Assembly: GCF_028858535.1 (NCBI RefSeq)
Contig: NZ_JAPMOU010000044.1
Coordinates: 1-44,507 of the forward strand
From: Spartinivicinus poritis
GTDB taxonomy: Bacteria > Pseudomonadota > Gammaproteobacteria > Pseudomonadales > Zooshikellaceae
Length of the DNA: 44,507 nucleotides
Direction: 5' to 3'
Shown: positions 18,401-26,074 of the stretch, one piece after another
Position numbering within the stretch: position 1 is the first letter of the stretch
Layout of the letters: each line of letters starts with the position of its first letter
The notes under the pieces: generated by a model
What the model saw: only the letters and a program-made list of their open reading frames with translations
Databases searched by the model: none
What the model was told of the DNA's origin: nothing
Position numbers and translations under genes: made by a program

Positions 18401-18459
18401 ATTTTGTACACACAACACAGCCATTACAGAATAAGCCAGCTTATGAACCTACTTTATAA
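15418..18459 (+). CDS. Large protein: degenerate AAA/STAND-like ATPase domain plus TPR-like helices
   Basis: 1013 residues without a signal peptide. Residues ~20-260 resemble the ATPase module of AAA_16/STAND proteins: a Walker-B-like 'LFICIEDFSQVDSLS' is clear, but the position of the P-loop reads 'LQGHQSQASSLL', without the GxxGxGK[ST] pattern, so ATP binding may be lost. Residues ~350-680 are helical repeats with TPR character ('HLNFALKQYPQAVTAFWHC', 'LLGHNAIFG'). Residues ~700-1013 are not recognised. It starts 58 bp after the dehydrogenase gene and is the last gene of the run, so it is probably co-transcribed with the TOMM cluster. It could regulate, scaffold or confer tolerance; nothing in the sequence decides this. 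Confidence 0.6.
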   Translation: MTHPTMTAADIICTHILDQQLNRVTQQTAHVWLQGHQSQASSLLAVICQQARNSGAISLWSTGNNHLKHPWNVIAQLVIELVLRLETTQPELITRYGAVILTLAPQLKDLSALQGKTGYRALLADFVLQNNSDALIQFYRKREIKPRIQTQLVKFIFDAATAVAHETGLPLFICIEDFSQVDSLSKQVLDLLVHLSETVPLHLWVCSQALPDTANAASWQLLYSHVHSTYNNDTTSVDHSILALFNFIYSPLPVHTINNLLGYDATAEVQTLCQTGWLREDKRGLCIAHQGITNKIKELLMTTVNNKQQAFYATLLEQQKNEPTGCEAFYYASQLTHFLSVTKDFKQANNDNQQSLNNLQLLKAQAAMRALCYSWNLADYPTARYYVDCALALFNENKLSDQQNRLLLQGLLAYEADDHQEAHQSLEKVLAVEKDALAQTRWQHLLGHNAIFGSGDYPLGLDYLQAALNGYETKGEANHAIYVRNSMAFGLFRSRSVNDVINYEKEVLQLARSTTRSDLFIDSILQLNLARVHTVNNELQSALNYLQNAIAGDNGDLSPLLRMVFHAKLGHLNFALKQYPQAVTAFWHCLELARCQSLEGTTERLLPSLGELFKRSVDSLNTQLILRDRLALAYIHFNLGLACKQAGLQPIAEACQRQVVHLLQPINSKLNDQINRVFAESTKVAGTTHTMHAIAPPLQSKPTDIAAQLQQSPMTEAIHYQQLSNGIINKAVDLLLNKQAIAWVRQKTATQAMDTLVLFDAQAPLCLEVLNNSLTSQPHKQGCLVIAPGDHWFSEPVEPLPWVLQERTLLSEHRAKLPGLQPISMLVQALNPDWDTELWELAQAYYQRSGYPLLGVASFSLAAHDLVTQTDSIIGQFLESNLTSLVYSDYWINKRFSNDAAENLLLLRPRTFQSVHIQLVENSHNQRICLIHSNANAGSKKQLSVAAALAPIFPLCDGAHTIVAIATAMKSQIPELTANKLCYFFRTLQQQQVIYFVHTTQPLQNKPAYEPTL

Positions 18460-19175
18460 AGCCCTAACGTTGGATAATCTCTTGGGGCTCATGAGACAAA
18501 AAACTATGCAACATTAGGGTAAAGCCTCTCGTTGTGTTTAAAAACTTTATTCTGTGTTGTATTAGCGTACTAATCACAACTCATTTTTAAGTTTCACTCA
18601 CGACTGATACTCATTTTTTATAATCTGTGACTTTCTTTAAGGATACACTGAGATTTTTCTATTCTTAAAAACGAAATCTACTACGAACAATATGATACAA
18701 ATTAGCCCACCAAAATTAATAGTTACCAAATAATAACCAAGCGTTTATCACAGAATGCACAACTCCTCCAAGTAAAGCCACTTTAGGTTAATAACTGCAC
18801 ATAAATACCCTGTTTACTCAGGCATAATAAAACCCTAGAAATACAGCAAAACTTTTGATTGAAGCGAATCTAACTAATACTGATAATAAGTTCATAATTT
18901 ATACATTACTAAGAGTTATGGATAAAAAATCAAAAAACAATGTCAGTAAACACAGACTTACATGATGATTTATAAACAGCACTTGTCAGCAGGTTATTTT
19001 ATCCGCTAATTTAAAATTGATTTATTTTTTAGTGCAGTAATTCACAGTATCGCATAACTACTTATTTGATCTTTCTTAAATGAAGGGTGAAAATTACCAA
19101 CCTTTATAAACTGTGAATTAGGTTTAGTTGTGAGTCATTGATACATCAAATAACTGAATAGAGGGTGATCAAATC
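18460..19175. other. Long AT-rich intergenic region with one large dyad
   Basis: About 700 bp without a convincing gene on either strand. Near the end of the TOMM run is an inverted repeat CCCTAACGTTG (18462-18472) / CAACATTAGGG (18509-18519), 10 of 11 positions paired, with a 36-base loop. It is not followed by a T run, so it is a weak terminator candidate. No further structure is evident before the DUF5329 gene. Confidence 0.4.
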
Positions 19176-19583
19176 ATGTTCAACTTAGTCAATAAGCTAC
19201 TACTGATGACAACTCTGTTTAGCTTGACTATCCCAACGTTCAGCAATAGCCAAGCGGACATATCCAATACTAAGAGCCAAACGTTAGGTCTAGAGCAAGA
19301 AGAAGAAGTAGCCCACTTATTAGAGTTTGTTAGAAACTCAGCCTGCACCATGATGCGCAATGGCGCTTCACATAGTTCTCTTGAGGCTGCCCAACATATT
19401 CTAAATAAATACGACTACTTCAAAGAAGATATTCAAACCACTGAGCGCTTTATCCAGTTGGCTGCAAGCCGCAGTACCTTAACAGGTAAAGACTATCAAG
19501 TGCAGTGTAATAACCAGCCTCCTGTTACCAGTAGAGACTGGTTAATGACTGAACTACAAAACTTTCGTAGCCACCAATACTAA
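19176..19583 (+). CDS. DUF5329 family exported protein
   Basis: 135 residues with a signal peptide (~1-27, cleavage near 'NSQA'). The mature part carries the DUF5329 pattern: 'EEEVAHLLEFVRNSACTMMR', 'AAQHILNKYDYFKEDI' and 'RFIQLAASRSTLTGKDYQVQC', ending with 'WLMTELQNFR'. Two Cys residues (in 'SACTM' and 'VQCNN') could form a disulphide. Function of the family is unknown; it is a small periplasmic helical protein. The ATG follows GAGGG. It appears monocistronic. Confidence 0.85.
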   Translation: MFNLVNKLLLMTTLFSLTIPTFSNSQADISNTKSQTLGLEQEEEVAHLLEFVRNSACTMMRNGASHSSLEAAQHILNKYDYFKEDIQTTERFIQLAASRSTLTGKDYQVQCNNQPPVTSRDWLMTELQNFRSHQY

Positions 19584-19628
19584 AGATTCAGCTACAGAAG
19601 TTTTATATTTAATCAAGTAGATCAAATA

Positions 19629-19686
19629 AGAGGCCTAATCCAAGTTATTTCAACACACGCCCATCGCTTTGGGCATTATGGCCTCT
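19629..19686. terminator. Bidirectional hairpin between convergent genes
   Basis: A large dyad AGAGGCCTAAT (19629-19639) / ATTATGGCCTCT (19675-19686) encloses an inner stem GCCCA / TGGGC. It sits between the 3' ends of the DUF5329 gene (+) and the ceramidase gene (-), where a shared terminator is expected. Confidence 0.65.
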
Positions 19687-19688
19687 AC

Positions 19689-21716
19689 TTATTTATTCCT
19701 CCCCCTTCCAACAACTTCAAACATACTTGAAACCCCTTGGTAGTTTTTCAGTTGGTAAGTCCAATTCTTTTTATACGTACCTTCGTGTCGGATACGATAA
19801 TGTCCTGGTTGCTGATCAACGGGAATCTGCCAACTGATTGTTACCACAGAAGTGCCCCATAAAGGGTCTTTACGCTGCCAATGGTAGCGGGTATTCCAGT
19901 CATTATCAGTATATATGGGCTGCCAGGCTTGCTTCCCTTCAATTGTTACCAGCTGCTCAACAAACAAATAACTACTACCGGTTTTCATATTATTTTTAGG
20001 GTGGCCTGCCCAAAAGCTCACTTGTACTGTGTCACCAGACTGATAACTGGGATGCACATCCATCACCTGATCCCCTATATGTTTAAAAAGGGGAGGCTGA
20101 TCATATACAACTCCTGTCTGAAAAGTTAACTGATGTGCAGATAAGTCTCTAGGAGATGGCTCCATATCACGCGCTATTGGAATGCCTCCCGCTAATGACC
20201 GGGCTAAACCTGCGAATATCTGCCGGTAAGCAGCTAATGTCCAGGGGCCAAAATGAGTAGAGCCACCCTCATAGTGTTGTTTATTATATTCTTCTCGTGT
20301 CGTTAAATAACCCGCGTAGGCATTGGCATACCCTGCCACTACCAGATGGGAAAATAAGGCGCTGGCCTGTACGGCAACTGTTGTCTTTAACCGACGCCCT
20401 GCCATCACAGTCACTTCAGCAGGTAACCCCAGCAACCCTAGTTGACCGATTTGCAATAAGCTGACAGGTAGAATCTCTGGGCTCCATGGAAATGGCTTAA
20501 AATTTCCTTGAGCCAATAAAATAGGTTTGGGCGCCTGACAATGTTTTAGTGCAGCAGATGGCTGGGTGAGCATCCAGGTAACCGCTTTCCAAAAAGGGTT
20601 TTCCTTTAACGCCCCCTCTTGGAATGAAAAAGGCCCTCGACCATCTTCAGTACCAGCAGCAAAAGCATAACCTAGTGCAGCAGTACAGGTTCTACGTATC
20701 TCACCATCAGTAAACTCAGGTAACACCTGTTGGTTAGCCATGTTGACATAGCGGTGGCGAAAGCCAATAGGGCCTGTTAATTGGGTACTAGCTGATTGAT
20801 AGAGGGACCAAGCTTTTTTGAATTGTCGTTCCCCAATAATCTGTGTATTAGCAAAAGAGTCTTTAGTTGGTCCTGTACCATCTAGCGCTAAATTAGGCGA
20901 CATGTCGGCAGCATTGGATTGAGCAAATGCTGCTACAAAGTCTACTCCCCCTGTCTGTTGACGTATTTTCTGCTCAAATAAATAAGCCGCATAACCTTTA
21001 TTATCACCTGAAATTAGCTTGTTAGTATTTGGCATGGAAACAGCGTGAGTTGGAAACCAAGACAATAGCCCAATGGGCTTCCCTTGCTGCACAAACTTTA
21101 TAACAGTCATGTGCCGATCTTCAGCAGGATAATATTCTGCATCTGCGTTATTCAAATAAGCCGCTAGCGAACGATTTTTATTAGCCCCGGTTAATTCACC
21201 TTTATTCAATAAAATATAACCAGGCTTAAGGTTTCGATCTGCTGCAATAATAGCATCGACAATACCATTAACTACTACCTGAAAATTTTCTTTAATAAAG
21301 CCTTTACTGGAAATATTATACAACGCATAGTGGGAAAACCCGCCTGGCCCACTGTGAGTATGAGTCGCGGTAATCAACAAATTTCTGTCACTATACCGCC
21401 CGCCAAGCTTTTGTTGCAATTGTTGGACAACCGCTTGAGTCACCCCTTGAAAAACCATACCAGCATCAATAGTCACTAAAGCAACCCGCTGTTGGTCAAG
21501 TCGATCAGCTACCACAAATGCTCTGGCCCATAATCGTTGATGAATACCTGCTGCTACCTGATCTGATTTGGCATACCCTAACATCACCACTTCCGCAGCC
21601 GATCCGGTAATATCTCGTTTAGCTTGCCCAATTAAATAATTATTGGTATACCCCCAGCCAAATGATGAAATAAAAATTACATTTAGCGCGATATAAATTT
21701 GTATTAGTAGCTTCAT
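19689..21716 (-). CDS. Secreted neutral/alkaline ceramidase
   Basis: 675 residues, the usual size of bacterial neutral ceramidases, with an N-terminal signal (~1-22). These enzymes hydrolyse the amide bond of ceramide outside the cell. The zinc-site motif 'TATHTHSGPGGF' (about 116-127) is intact, as are 'WFPTHAVSM' and 'ISGDNKGYAAYLF', which carries the nucleophilic Ser region. The last ~150 residues form the C-terminal Ig-like domain ('YQSGDTVQVSFWAGHPKNN'). Its natural substrates are mostly eukaryotic sphingolipids, which suggests contact with an animal or algal host. Confidence 0.93.
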   Translation of the reverse strand: MKLLIQIYIALNVIFISSFGWGYTNNYLIGQAKRDITGSAAEVVMLGYAKSDQVAAGIHQRLWARAFVVADRLDQQRVALVTIDAGMVFQGVTQAVVQQLQQKLGGRYSDRNLLITATHTHSGPGGFSHYALYNISSKGFIKENFQVVVNGIVDAIIAADRNLKPGYILLNKGELTGANKNRSLAAYLNNADAEYYPAEDRHMTVIKFVQQGKPIGLLSWFPTHAVSMPNTNKLISGDNKGYAAYLFEQKIRQQTGGVDFVAAFAQSNAADMSPNLALDGTGPTKDSFANTQIIGERQFKKAWSLYQSASTQLTGPIGFRHRYVNMANQQVLPEFTDGEIRRTCTAALGYAFAAGTEDGRGPFSFQEGALKENPFWKAVTWMLTQPSAALKHCQAPKPILLAQGNFKPFPWSPEILPVSLLQIGQLGLLGLPAEVTVMAGRRLKTTVAVQASALFSHLVVAGYANAYAGYLTTREEYNKQHYEGGSTHFGPWTLAAYRQIFAGLARSLAGGIPIARDMEPSPRDLSAHQLTFQTGVVYDQPPLFKHIGDQVMDVHPSYQSGDTVQVSFWAGHPKNNMKTGSSYLFVEQLVTIEGKQAWQPIYTDNDWNTRYHWQRKDPLWGTSVVTISWQIPVDQQPGHYRIRHEGTYKKNWTYQLKNYQGVSSMFEVVGRGRNK

Positions 21717-21813
21717 TCAAATACCTTATTTGTCTTATTTTTATTATTACAAAAGATAAGTATTAGTAGATAAAACTGATTTTCACCTCCCCACATTCGA
21801 CTTATATCGCAAA

Positions 21814-21832
21814 AAAAAAGATAATCATTGAT
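21814..21832. promoter_or_regulatory. Possible Fur-like site upstream of the ceramidase gene
   Basis: The segment around GATAATCATT (21820-21829) matches 13 of 19 positions of the Fur consensus, helped by an A-tract. It lies about 100 bp upstream of the ceramidase start on the minus strand. AT richness makes chance matches likely. Confidence 0.25.
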
Positions 21833-22046
21833 TAACATAGTTGCAGGCATAGCAGCACCTTAGTCCCACCTAACCCTCACAGGGCATCTTGAAGGCATAA
21901 AATAAAAAAGAAAATAACTGCCTTAAAGTTACTTTTTACAATTATTAATGGAGTAGAATACTCGTTGTACTACTCTTGATGAAAGGTATCTTAGTGAAAA
22001 CAGCTCTTGATGAGAGAATGTGCTTGCCTTCAGCGTATTATATTAA

Positions 22047-22793
22047 ATGGATATTTTTATGAACAGCAAAAAAATCTTTAGTTTCATTATGGTTTTTACC
22101 ACCATATTTTCTGTTTTATTGACAGATATGTTAAGTTTTGCGAGCGCCTTACCAAAAGGAGCAGGCAAGTTAAAACATGTATCTGATCTTAGATTTAGGG
22201 ATGAGTACTTCTATCGTTGTTTAACTAAAAGTGAGAAACAAGCTTTAAATGAAATTGAGGTGATTGACTGCCCCAATATGAAAATCATGTATGCCGATGA
22301 AATAGAGTACCTTCCTAATCTGAAGAAAATTAACCTATCTACAAATCAACTACTACAGCTTAATCTATCAAATAACCCACTATTAGAAGAACTCAATCTT
22401 GCTGAAAACCAACTCTCTGAGCTCAACTTAAGCAACAACCCAAAACTTAGATTACTCACGCTATCTAATAATAAAATTGGAGACCTTAATATTAAAAGTA
22501 ATACGCTATTGGAAGAAATTACTATAGAAAGCAACCTACTTAAAAAAGTTAATTTTTCAAATAATATTAAGCTAAGCCATATAGATATCTCATCAAATAA
22601 AATCCGCGACCTTGATGTATCAAAAAACACTAATCTATCCGTATTAAGTGCAATAAATAATCGCATTACAAGCTTAACACTTCCTGAGCTCAATAAGTTT
22701 ATTGTACTGGAAGTAAACAACAATCCACTAAACAAGGAAACTGTAGAAAAATTAAAAGGCATTCAGCTTTCGCAAGGCACTGTAAGATTTTAA
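22047..22793 (+). CDS. Exported leucine-rich-repeat protein
   Basis: 248 residues. The first ~35 are a hydrophobic signal; the internal Met at residue 5 (22059) may be the true start. Residues ~85-235 contain about seven LRR units of roughly 21 residues, with the pattern LxxLNLSxNxL ('LNLSNNPLLEELNLAENQL', 'LDVSKNTNLSVL', 'LTLPELNKFIVLEVNNNPL'). A Cys pair at residues ~59 and 74, in the N-terminal cap, may form a disulphide. It has no anchor or lipobox, so it is probably secreted or periplasmic. LRR proteins bind other proteins; the partner is unknown. Confidence 0.75.
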   Translation: MDIFMNSKKIFSFIMVFTTIFSVLLTDMLSFASALPKGAGKLKHVSDLRFRDEYFYRCLTKSEKQALNEIEVIDCPNMKIMYADEIEYLPNLKKINLSTNQLLQLNLSNNPLLEELNLAENQLSELNLSNNPKLRLLTLSNNKIGDLNIKSNTLLEEITIESNLLKKVNFSNNIKLSHIDISSNKIRDLDVSKNTNLSVLSAINNRITSLTLPELNKFIVLEVNNNPLNKETVEKLKGIQLSQGTVRF

Positions 22794-22867
22794 ATGAGAA
22801 ATGTGCTTGGGAGCAGATAAATACTTCATGACTTCTATGCAAAAGTAGCTTAACTTATTGTAAATAA

Positions 22868-23177
22868 GTTATTTGTCAGGAGTTTACCCTGTATAATGGT
22901 GAGTGCCTTTGCGGTACCGTGATGTATCAAGTCAATACAGCCCCTTTCAACGATAGAGTGCTGCCACTGCCAAACCTGCCGAAAAGCACACTCATCTGCT
23001 TTTGCTATAGGAGTAACAATTGACGCCTCAAGCTTTCAATTAGTCAATGGAGAGGATTCACTTCAAGCATTTGAGTCATCCATTGGCAAGTTCAGGGTAT
23101 TTTGTAAGCAGTGTGGTTCTCATATCTACGCCTATGTATGGCTAACTCCCTATAAAGCGGTTGTTAGCTGCCCATAA
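22868..23177 (+). pseudogene. Frameshifted GFA-family (Mss4-like zinc) gene
   Basis: Two reading frames together make a GFA/CENP-V-type protein. Frame one gives 'YNGECLCGTVMYQVNTAPFN' (from ~22892). After a frame change near 22950-22956 the second frame gives 'ECCHCQTCRKAHSSAFAIG' and later 'FRVFCKQCGSHIY', ending at the TAA at 23175. All three zinc-binding Cys clusters (CxC, CCxxC, CxxC) are present but split between frames, and no convincing start codon lies in the first frame. The end is also short compared with the family and overlaps the 3' end of the opposite gene. A broken gene, unless a sequencing error explains the shift. Confidence 0.75.
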
Positions 23178-24006
23178 AAATAGCGACTCGCTCTAACCCC
23201 GCATCTCGGTGAATTTGGCCATTATTGAATTCATCACTTTCAATAATGGCTAGTAAATCTCGACGCTGAGGATAACGAACAAAAATAAATTTATCCCAAC
23301 TGTCTACCAGCATAGAACCCTGACTACTTTCCAGTAGGCAAATAGGTTTTCCTCCATAGACTGGATAGGCACCTCTTCTCAATAACTCAAAGCCAGCAAT
23401 TTTAGCATAACGATCATAAGCTACTTGACCACTAACCAGGCTATCAATATTTTCAGACTCAGGATAATTTGCAACTGTCTTATACTTATTCAGATTATAG
23501 ACAAAAAGTGCTTTATTCAGGTTCTGCTTTCTTGCCACATTCATTTGTTTTTCATCAGGCCATACTGCTACATTATCTGCTGTCCAGTTTGCCGCAAGGG
23601 GTCGTTTATCTTTTACACCTTTAAACAACCTGACTAACCAAGATATTACTTTAACCATATAAAAAGTCATTGCGGGCTCAGGTACAATAGCCAGTACTTC
23701 ATAAACACTGCAAATTGACTGTAAAGTACTGCCAAATTTAGCCATAAATGCCAGTGCTGATTGTGCAGAGGGATATTCGTTAATTATAAGCTGATCAATT
23801 AGCATGCCTTCACGAGGAGCAGGGTCTATTGCTATCTGAAATAATTGCCTGCCACCCAGTTGCTTATTACTGTTAACCAGCCATTGCTGATATGCTGAAT
23901 AATCTTTAACTTTTAAGTGGAAAACTAAAGCAAGCTTTTTTCCATTTGCTTTCTGCTCTAAAGTATTATCAATGGTTTTTTGTGTGACAACTGTCAACTG
24001 ATTCAT
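23164..24006 (-). CDS. Double DUF1330-like (dimeric alpha-beta barrel) protein
   Basis: 280 residues from the ATG at 24006; in-frame Met codons reach 24063, without better ribosome sites. Two related halves are visible. The first has 'ALVFHLKVKDYSAYQQWLV' and the second 'ALFVYNLNKYKTVANYP'. The second ends with 'WDKFIFVRYPQRRDLLAII' and 'HRDAGLERVAIF', the DUF1330/ferredoxin-like pattern, where His and Arg of the end motif are conserved. Such folds often act on small ligands; no activity can be assigned. Its 3' end overlaps the GFA pseudogene on the other strand. Confidence 0.65.
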   Translation of the reverse strand: MNQLTVVTQKTIDNTLEQKANGKKLALVFHLKVKDYSAYQQWLVNSNKQLGGRQLFQIAIDPAPREGMLIDQLIINEYPSAQSALAFMAKFGSTLQSICSVYEVLAIVPEPAMTFYMVKVISWLVRLFKGVKDKRPLAANWTADNVAVWPDEKQMNVARKQNLNKALFVYNLNKYKTVANYPESENIDSLVSGQVAYDRYAKIAGFELLRRGAYPVYGGKPICLLESSQGSMLVDSWDKFIFVRYPQRRDLLAIIESDEFNNGQIHRDAGLERVAIFMGS

Positions 24007-24171
24007 TGTAAAAGCCTGCTCCATTGAAGTTAAAAAACTTACAATAAAACTGTCATACATCATTCATAACTGGCCAAATGTATATATTGCAAGTATTATA
24101 TCCAAACTAATTAAAAATATACGACGACAAGTATGTAAATAAACACCCTCGCACCGACTAACGGATCATAC

Positions 24172-25872
24172 ATGGAACAATACCAGATATTTGAAACAGA
24201 TCTAATCAACTTTCTGGCCAGTGACCCCAACGGCTCTCTGGCACTTGGTATCGCCAAAAATCTTAATGATTTACCCGATCCATCTCTCGAAAGCTGCTCT
24301 GCCAGAGCCAAACAGGCACAAGATCTAATTAATCAAATTAGCCAATTAAAACAAACAACCACAGACTTTGAGTTGCTCACAGACTTACGCTTATCTGAGT
24401 TACACCTAAATAAAATTGTACACCGCTACCAACGCCAGTTTAACGACAGGTTGGAAGTTGCACAACATCCCACTGCCGGTGGAGACATCAGTGAAGGTAT
24501 ATTTACTTTATTTATTGATGACCCTAGACCTGCAGGAGACCGTCTAGAAAATATTTCATCTCGCATTGCTAATATTCCCACCTTTCTGCATAGTATGCTG
24601 GGGCGTTTAGACACACCTGTCAAACGCTGGCAAGCAATTGACTTAGAAACCGTCGCAGTATTACCAACCTTGTTTAAAGCAATTACTGACTGGGCATCGG
24701 AACAAAAGTTCAATGGTTTAAATGAACTAAAAAAACATATTGCCCAAGCTGATACTGCATTAAATCAGTATCAACGGCAATTAAATCAGCTATCTACTAC
24801 CGAACACTTTGCATTATCTATAGATGATGCACAACAAGTGGTTCGTAATCATGGTATCGAGTTATCTTTTAGTGAATTAAAAACACTGGCTGCCGACTTT
24901 CTACACAGCACTCAGCAGCAAATCGGAGAATTAACCCAGACCTTAACTAAAAAGTATCAATTAGCTGCTGATACCTCACCCGAAGCACTTCAGCAGTTTT
25001 TAAATAAACACTATCAGGTTGAGCTTATTGACAACAAGCTCCATTCAATTATTGATATCTATAAGCAAGAAAATAAAAAAATTATTGATTTTATTAACCA
25101 GCATAATTTATTTCCAATTTTTGCTGACCAACAAATGCTGATTGAACAAACCCCTAAATTTTTAGAGCCAGTGATTCCTGCTGGTGCCATGCGTTCTCCC
25201 CTACCCTTACGAGAAGGTACCCGCACCAGCTTGATTCATCTGACGTTACGTGAAGACTTAATTGATGAACACAATAAGCTGGGTATTCCAGTGATGATGA
25301 TTCATGAAGGAATTCCTGGCCATCATTTACAACTCGCTACCAGCGCTACCCATAACAGTAAAATTCGTCGCATCCTTTTCGCACCAGAACAAGCAGAAGG
25401 TTGGACTACCATGCTGGAAGACTATATGTTAGATATGGGTTACATGGGAGACTTAACGGATGAAGCGCGCTTCATTGCTAAACGAGAAATATGCCGAATC
25501 GGCGCCCGAGTGGCTATTGATCTATTTTTCTTAACAGGCGATAAGCAATACCTGGATGTTGGTATACCTCTACAAACTAAAACTGATGACCCCTTCCGCC
25601 TAGCCGGCGAGCTACTGCAAGTTGTTACTGGTTTTACCTCTGGGCGAGTTCAAGCTGAATTAAACTGGTACTCATCCGAACGGGGTTACCCTATGTGTTA
25701 TTTAGTTGGTAACCAACTCGTTTGGCAACTAAAACAAGACTTTATAAAAAAACAGCAGTCGTCTTTGTCAGGCAAAACCTTAGACCGAGCTTTTCACCAG
25801 GCATTTTTAAGCACCGGTAATATGCCTGTTTCTATAATGAGAGAGGTTTTTGCTCATCAACAACTAATCTGA
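24172..25872 (+). CDS. DUF885 family zinc metallopeptidase-like protein
   Basis: 566 residues without a signal peptide, so cytoplasmic unless the start is elsewhere. The DUF885 hallmark 'MMIHEGIPGHHLQLATS' (HExxxHH-type, near residues 375-391) is intact, followed by the downstream Glu-rich helix region 'EGWTTMLEDYMLDMGY' that supplies the third zinc ligand in this family, and the end 'RGYPMCYLVGNQL'. The N-terminal ~300 residues are helical. Members are thought to be peptidases; the substrate is unknown. The ATG at 24172 follows a weak ribosome site. Confidence 0.85.
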   Translation: MEQYQIFETDLINFLASDPNGSLALGIAKNLNDLPDPSLESCSARAKQAQDLINQISQLKQTTTDFELLTDLRLSELHLNKIVHRYQRQFNDRLEVAQHPTAGGDISEGIFTLFIDDPRPAGDRLENISSRIANIPTFLHSMLGRLDTPVKRWQAIDLETVAVLPTLFKAITDWASEQKFNGLNELKKHIAQADTALNQYQRQLNQLSTTEHFALSIDDAQQVVRNHGIELSFSELKTLAADFLHSTQQQIGELTQTLTKKYQLAADTSPEALQQFLNKHYQVELIDNKLHSIIDIYKQENKKIIDFINQHNLFPIFADQQMLIEQTPKFLEPVIPAGAMRSPLPLREGTRTSLIHLTLREDLIDEHNKLGIPVMMIHEGIPGHHLQLATSATHNSKIRRILFAPEQAEGWTTMLEDYMLDMGYMGDLTDEARFIAKREICRIGARVAIDLFFLTGDKQYLDVGIPLQTKTDDPFRLAGELLQVVTGFTSGRVQAELNWYSSERGYPMCYLVGNQLVWQLKQDFIKKQQSSLSGKTLDRAFHQAFLSTGNMPVSIMREVFAHQQLI

Positions 25873-25881
25873 ACGCTAGAA

Positions 25882-25924
25882 AGGGCCATTAGTTAAAGCG
25901 AAGGGTTTAAAAAGAAGTGGCCCT
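25882..25924 (+). terminator. Weak dyad after the DUF885 gene
   Basis: AGGGCCA (25882-25888) pairs with TGGCCCT (25918-25924) over a 29-base loop. A T run follows only after 12 more bases, so termination here is uncertain. Confidence 0.3.
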
Positions 25925-25928
25925 CATT

Positions 25929-26069
25929 ATGCATTTTTTGTTACCAAGGCTTTTTCTATTGATAGCCTCATCAAAACAACGGCTACTTATTATACTTTTT
26001 ACTACTCTATTATTTTCCCCAGTTTTTGCTAAAAAGCTTAAGTTTTCTGCTACAGAATGGCCACCTTAA
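25929..26069 (+). pseudogene. N-terminal remnant of a periplasmic substrate-binding protein
   Basis: A 46-codon frame encodes a signal peptide (hydrophobic core 'LLIILFTTLLFSPVFA') and then 'KKLKFSATEWPP', after which it stops. The segment of the type 'lrfat.eWPPy' is the first strand of SBP_bac_3-type (amino-acid-like) solute-binding proteins, so this looks like a gene cut off right after its signal peptide. The stop lies only 6 bp from the 3' end of moaA on the other strand. The remaining ~230 residues are absent from the window. Confidence 0.55.
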
Positions 26070-26074
26070 ATTGT

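Noticed and set aside
22346-22762. 138-codon minus-strand frame rich in Leu and Ser
   Set aside because: It is the antisense shadow of the LRR repeats; the repetitive pattern comes from the real gene.
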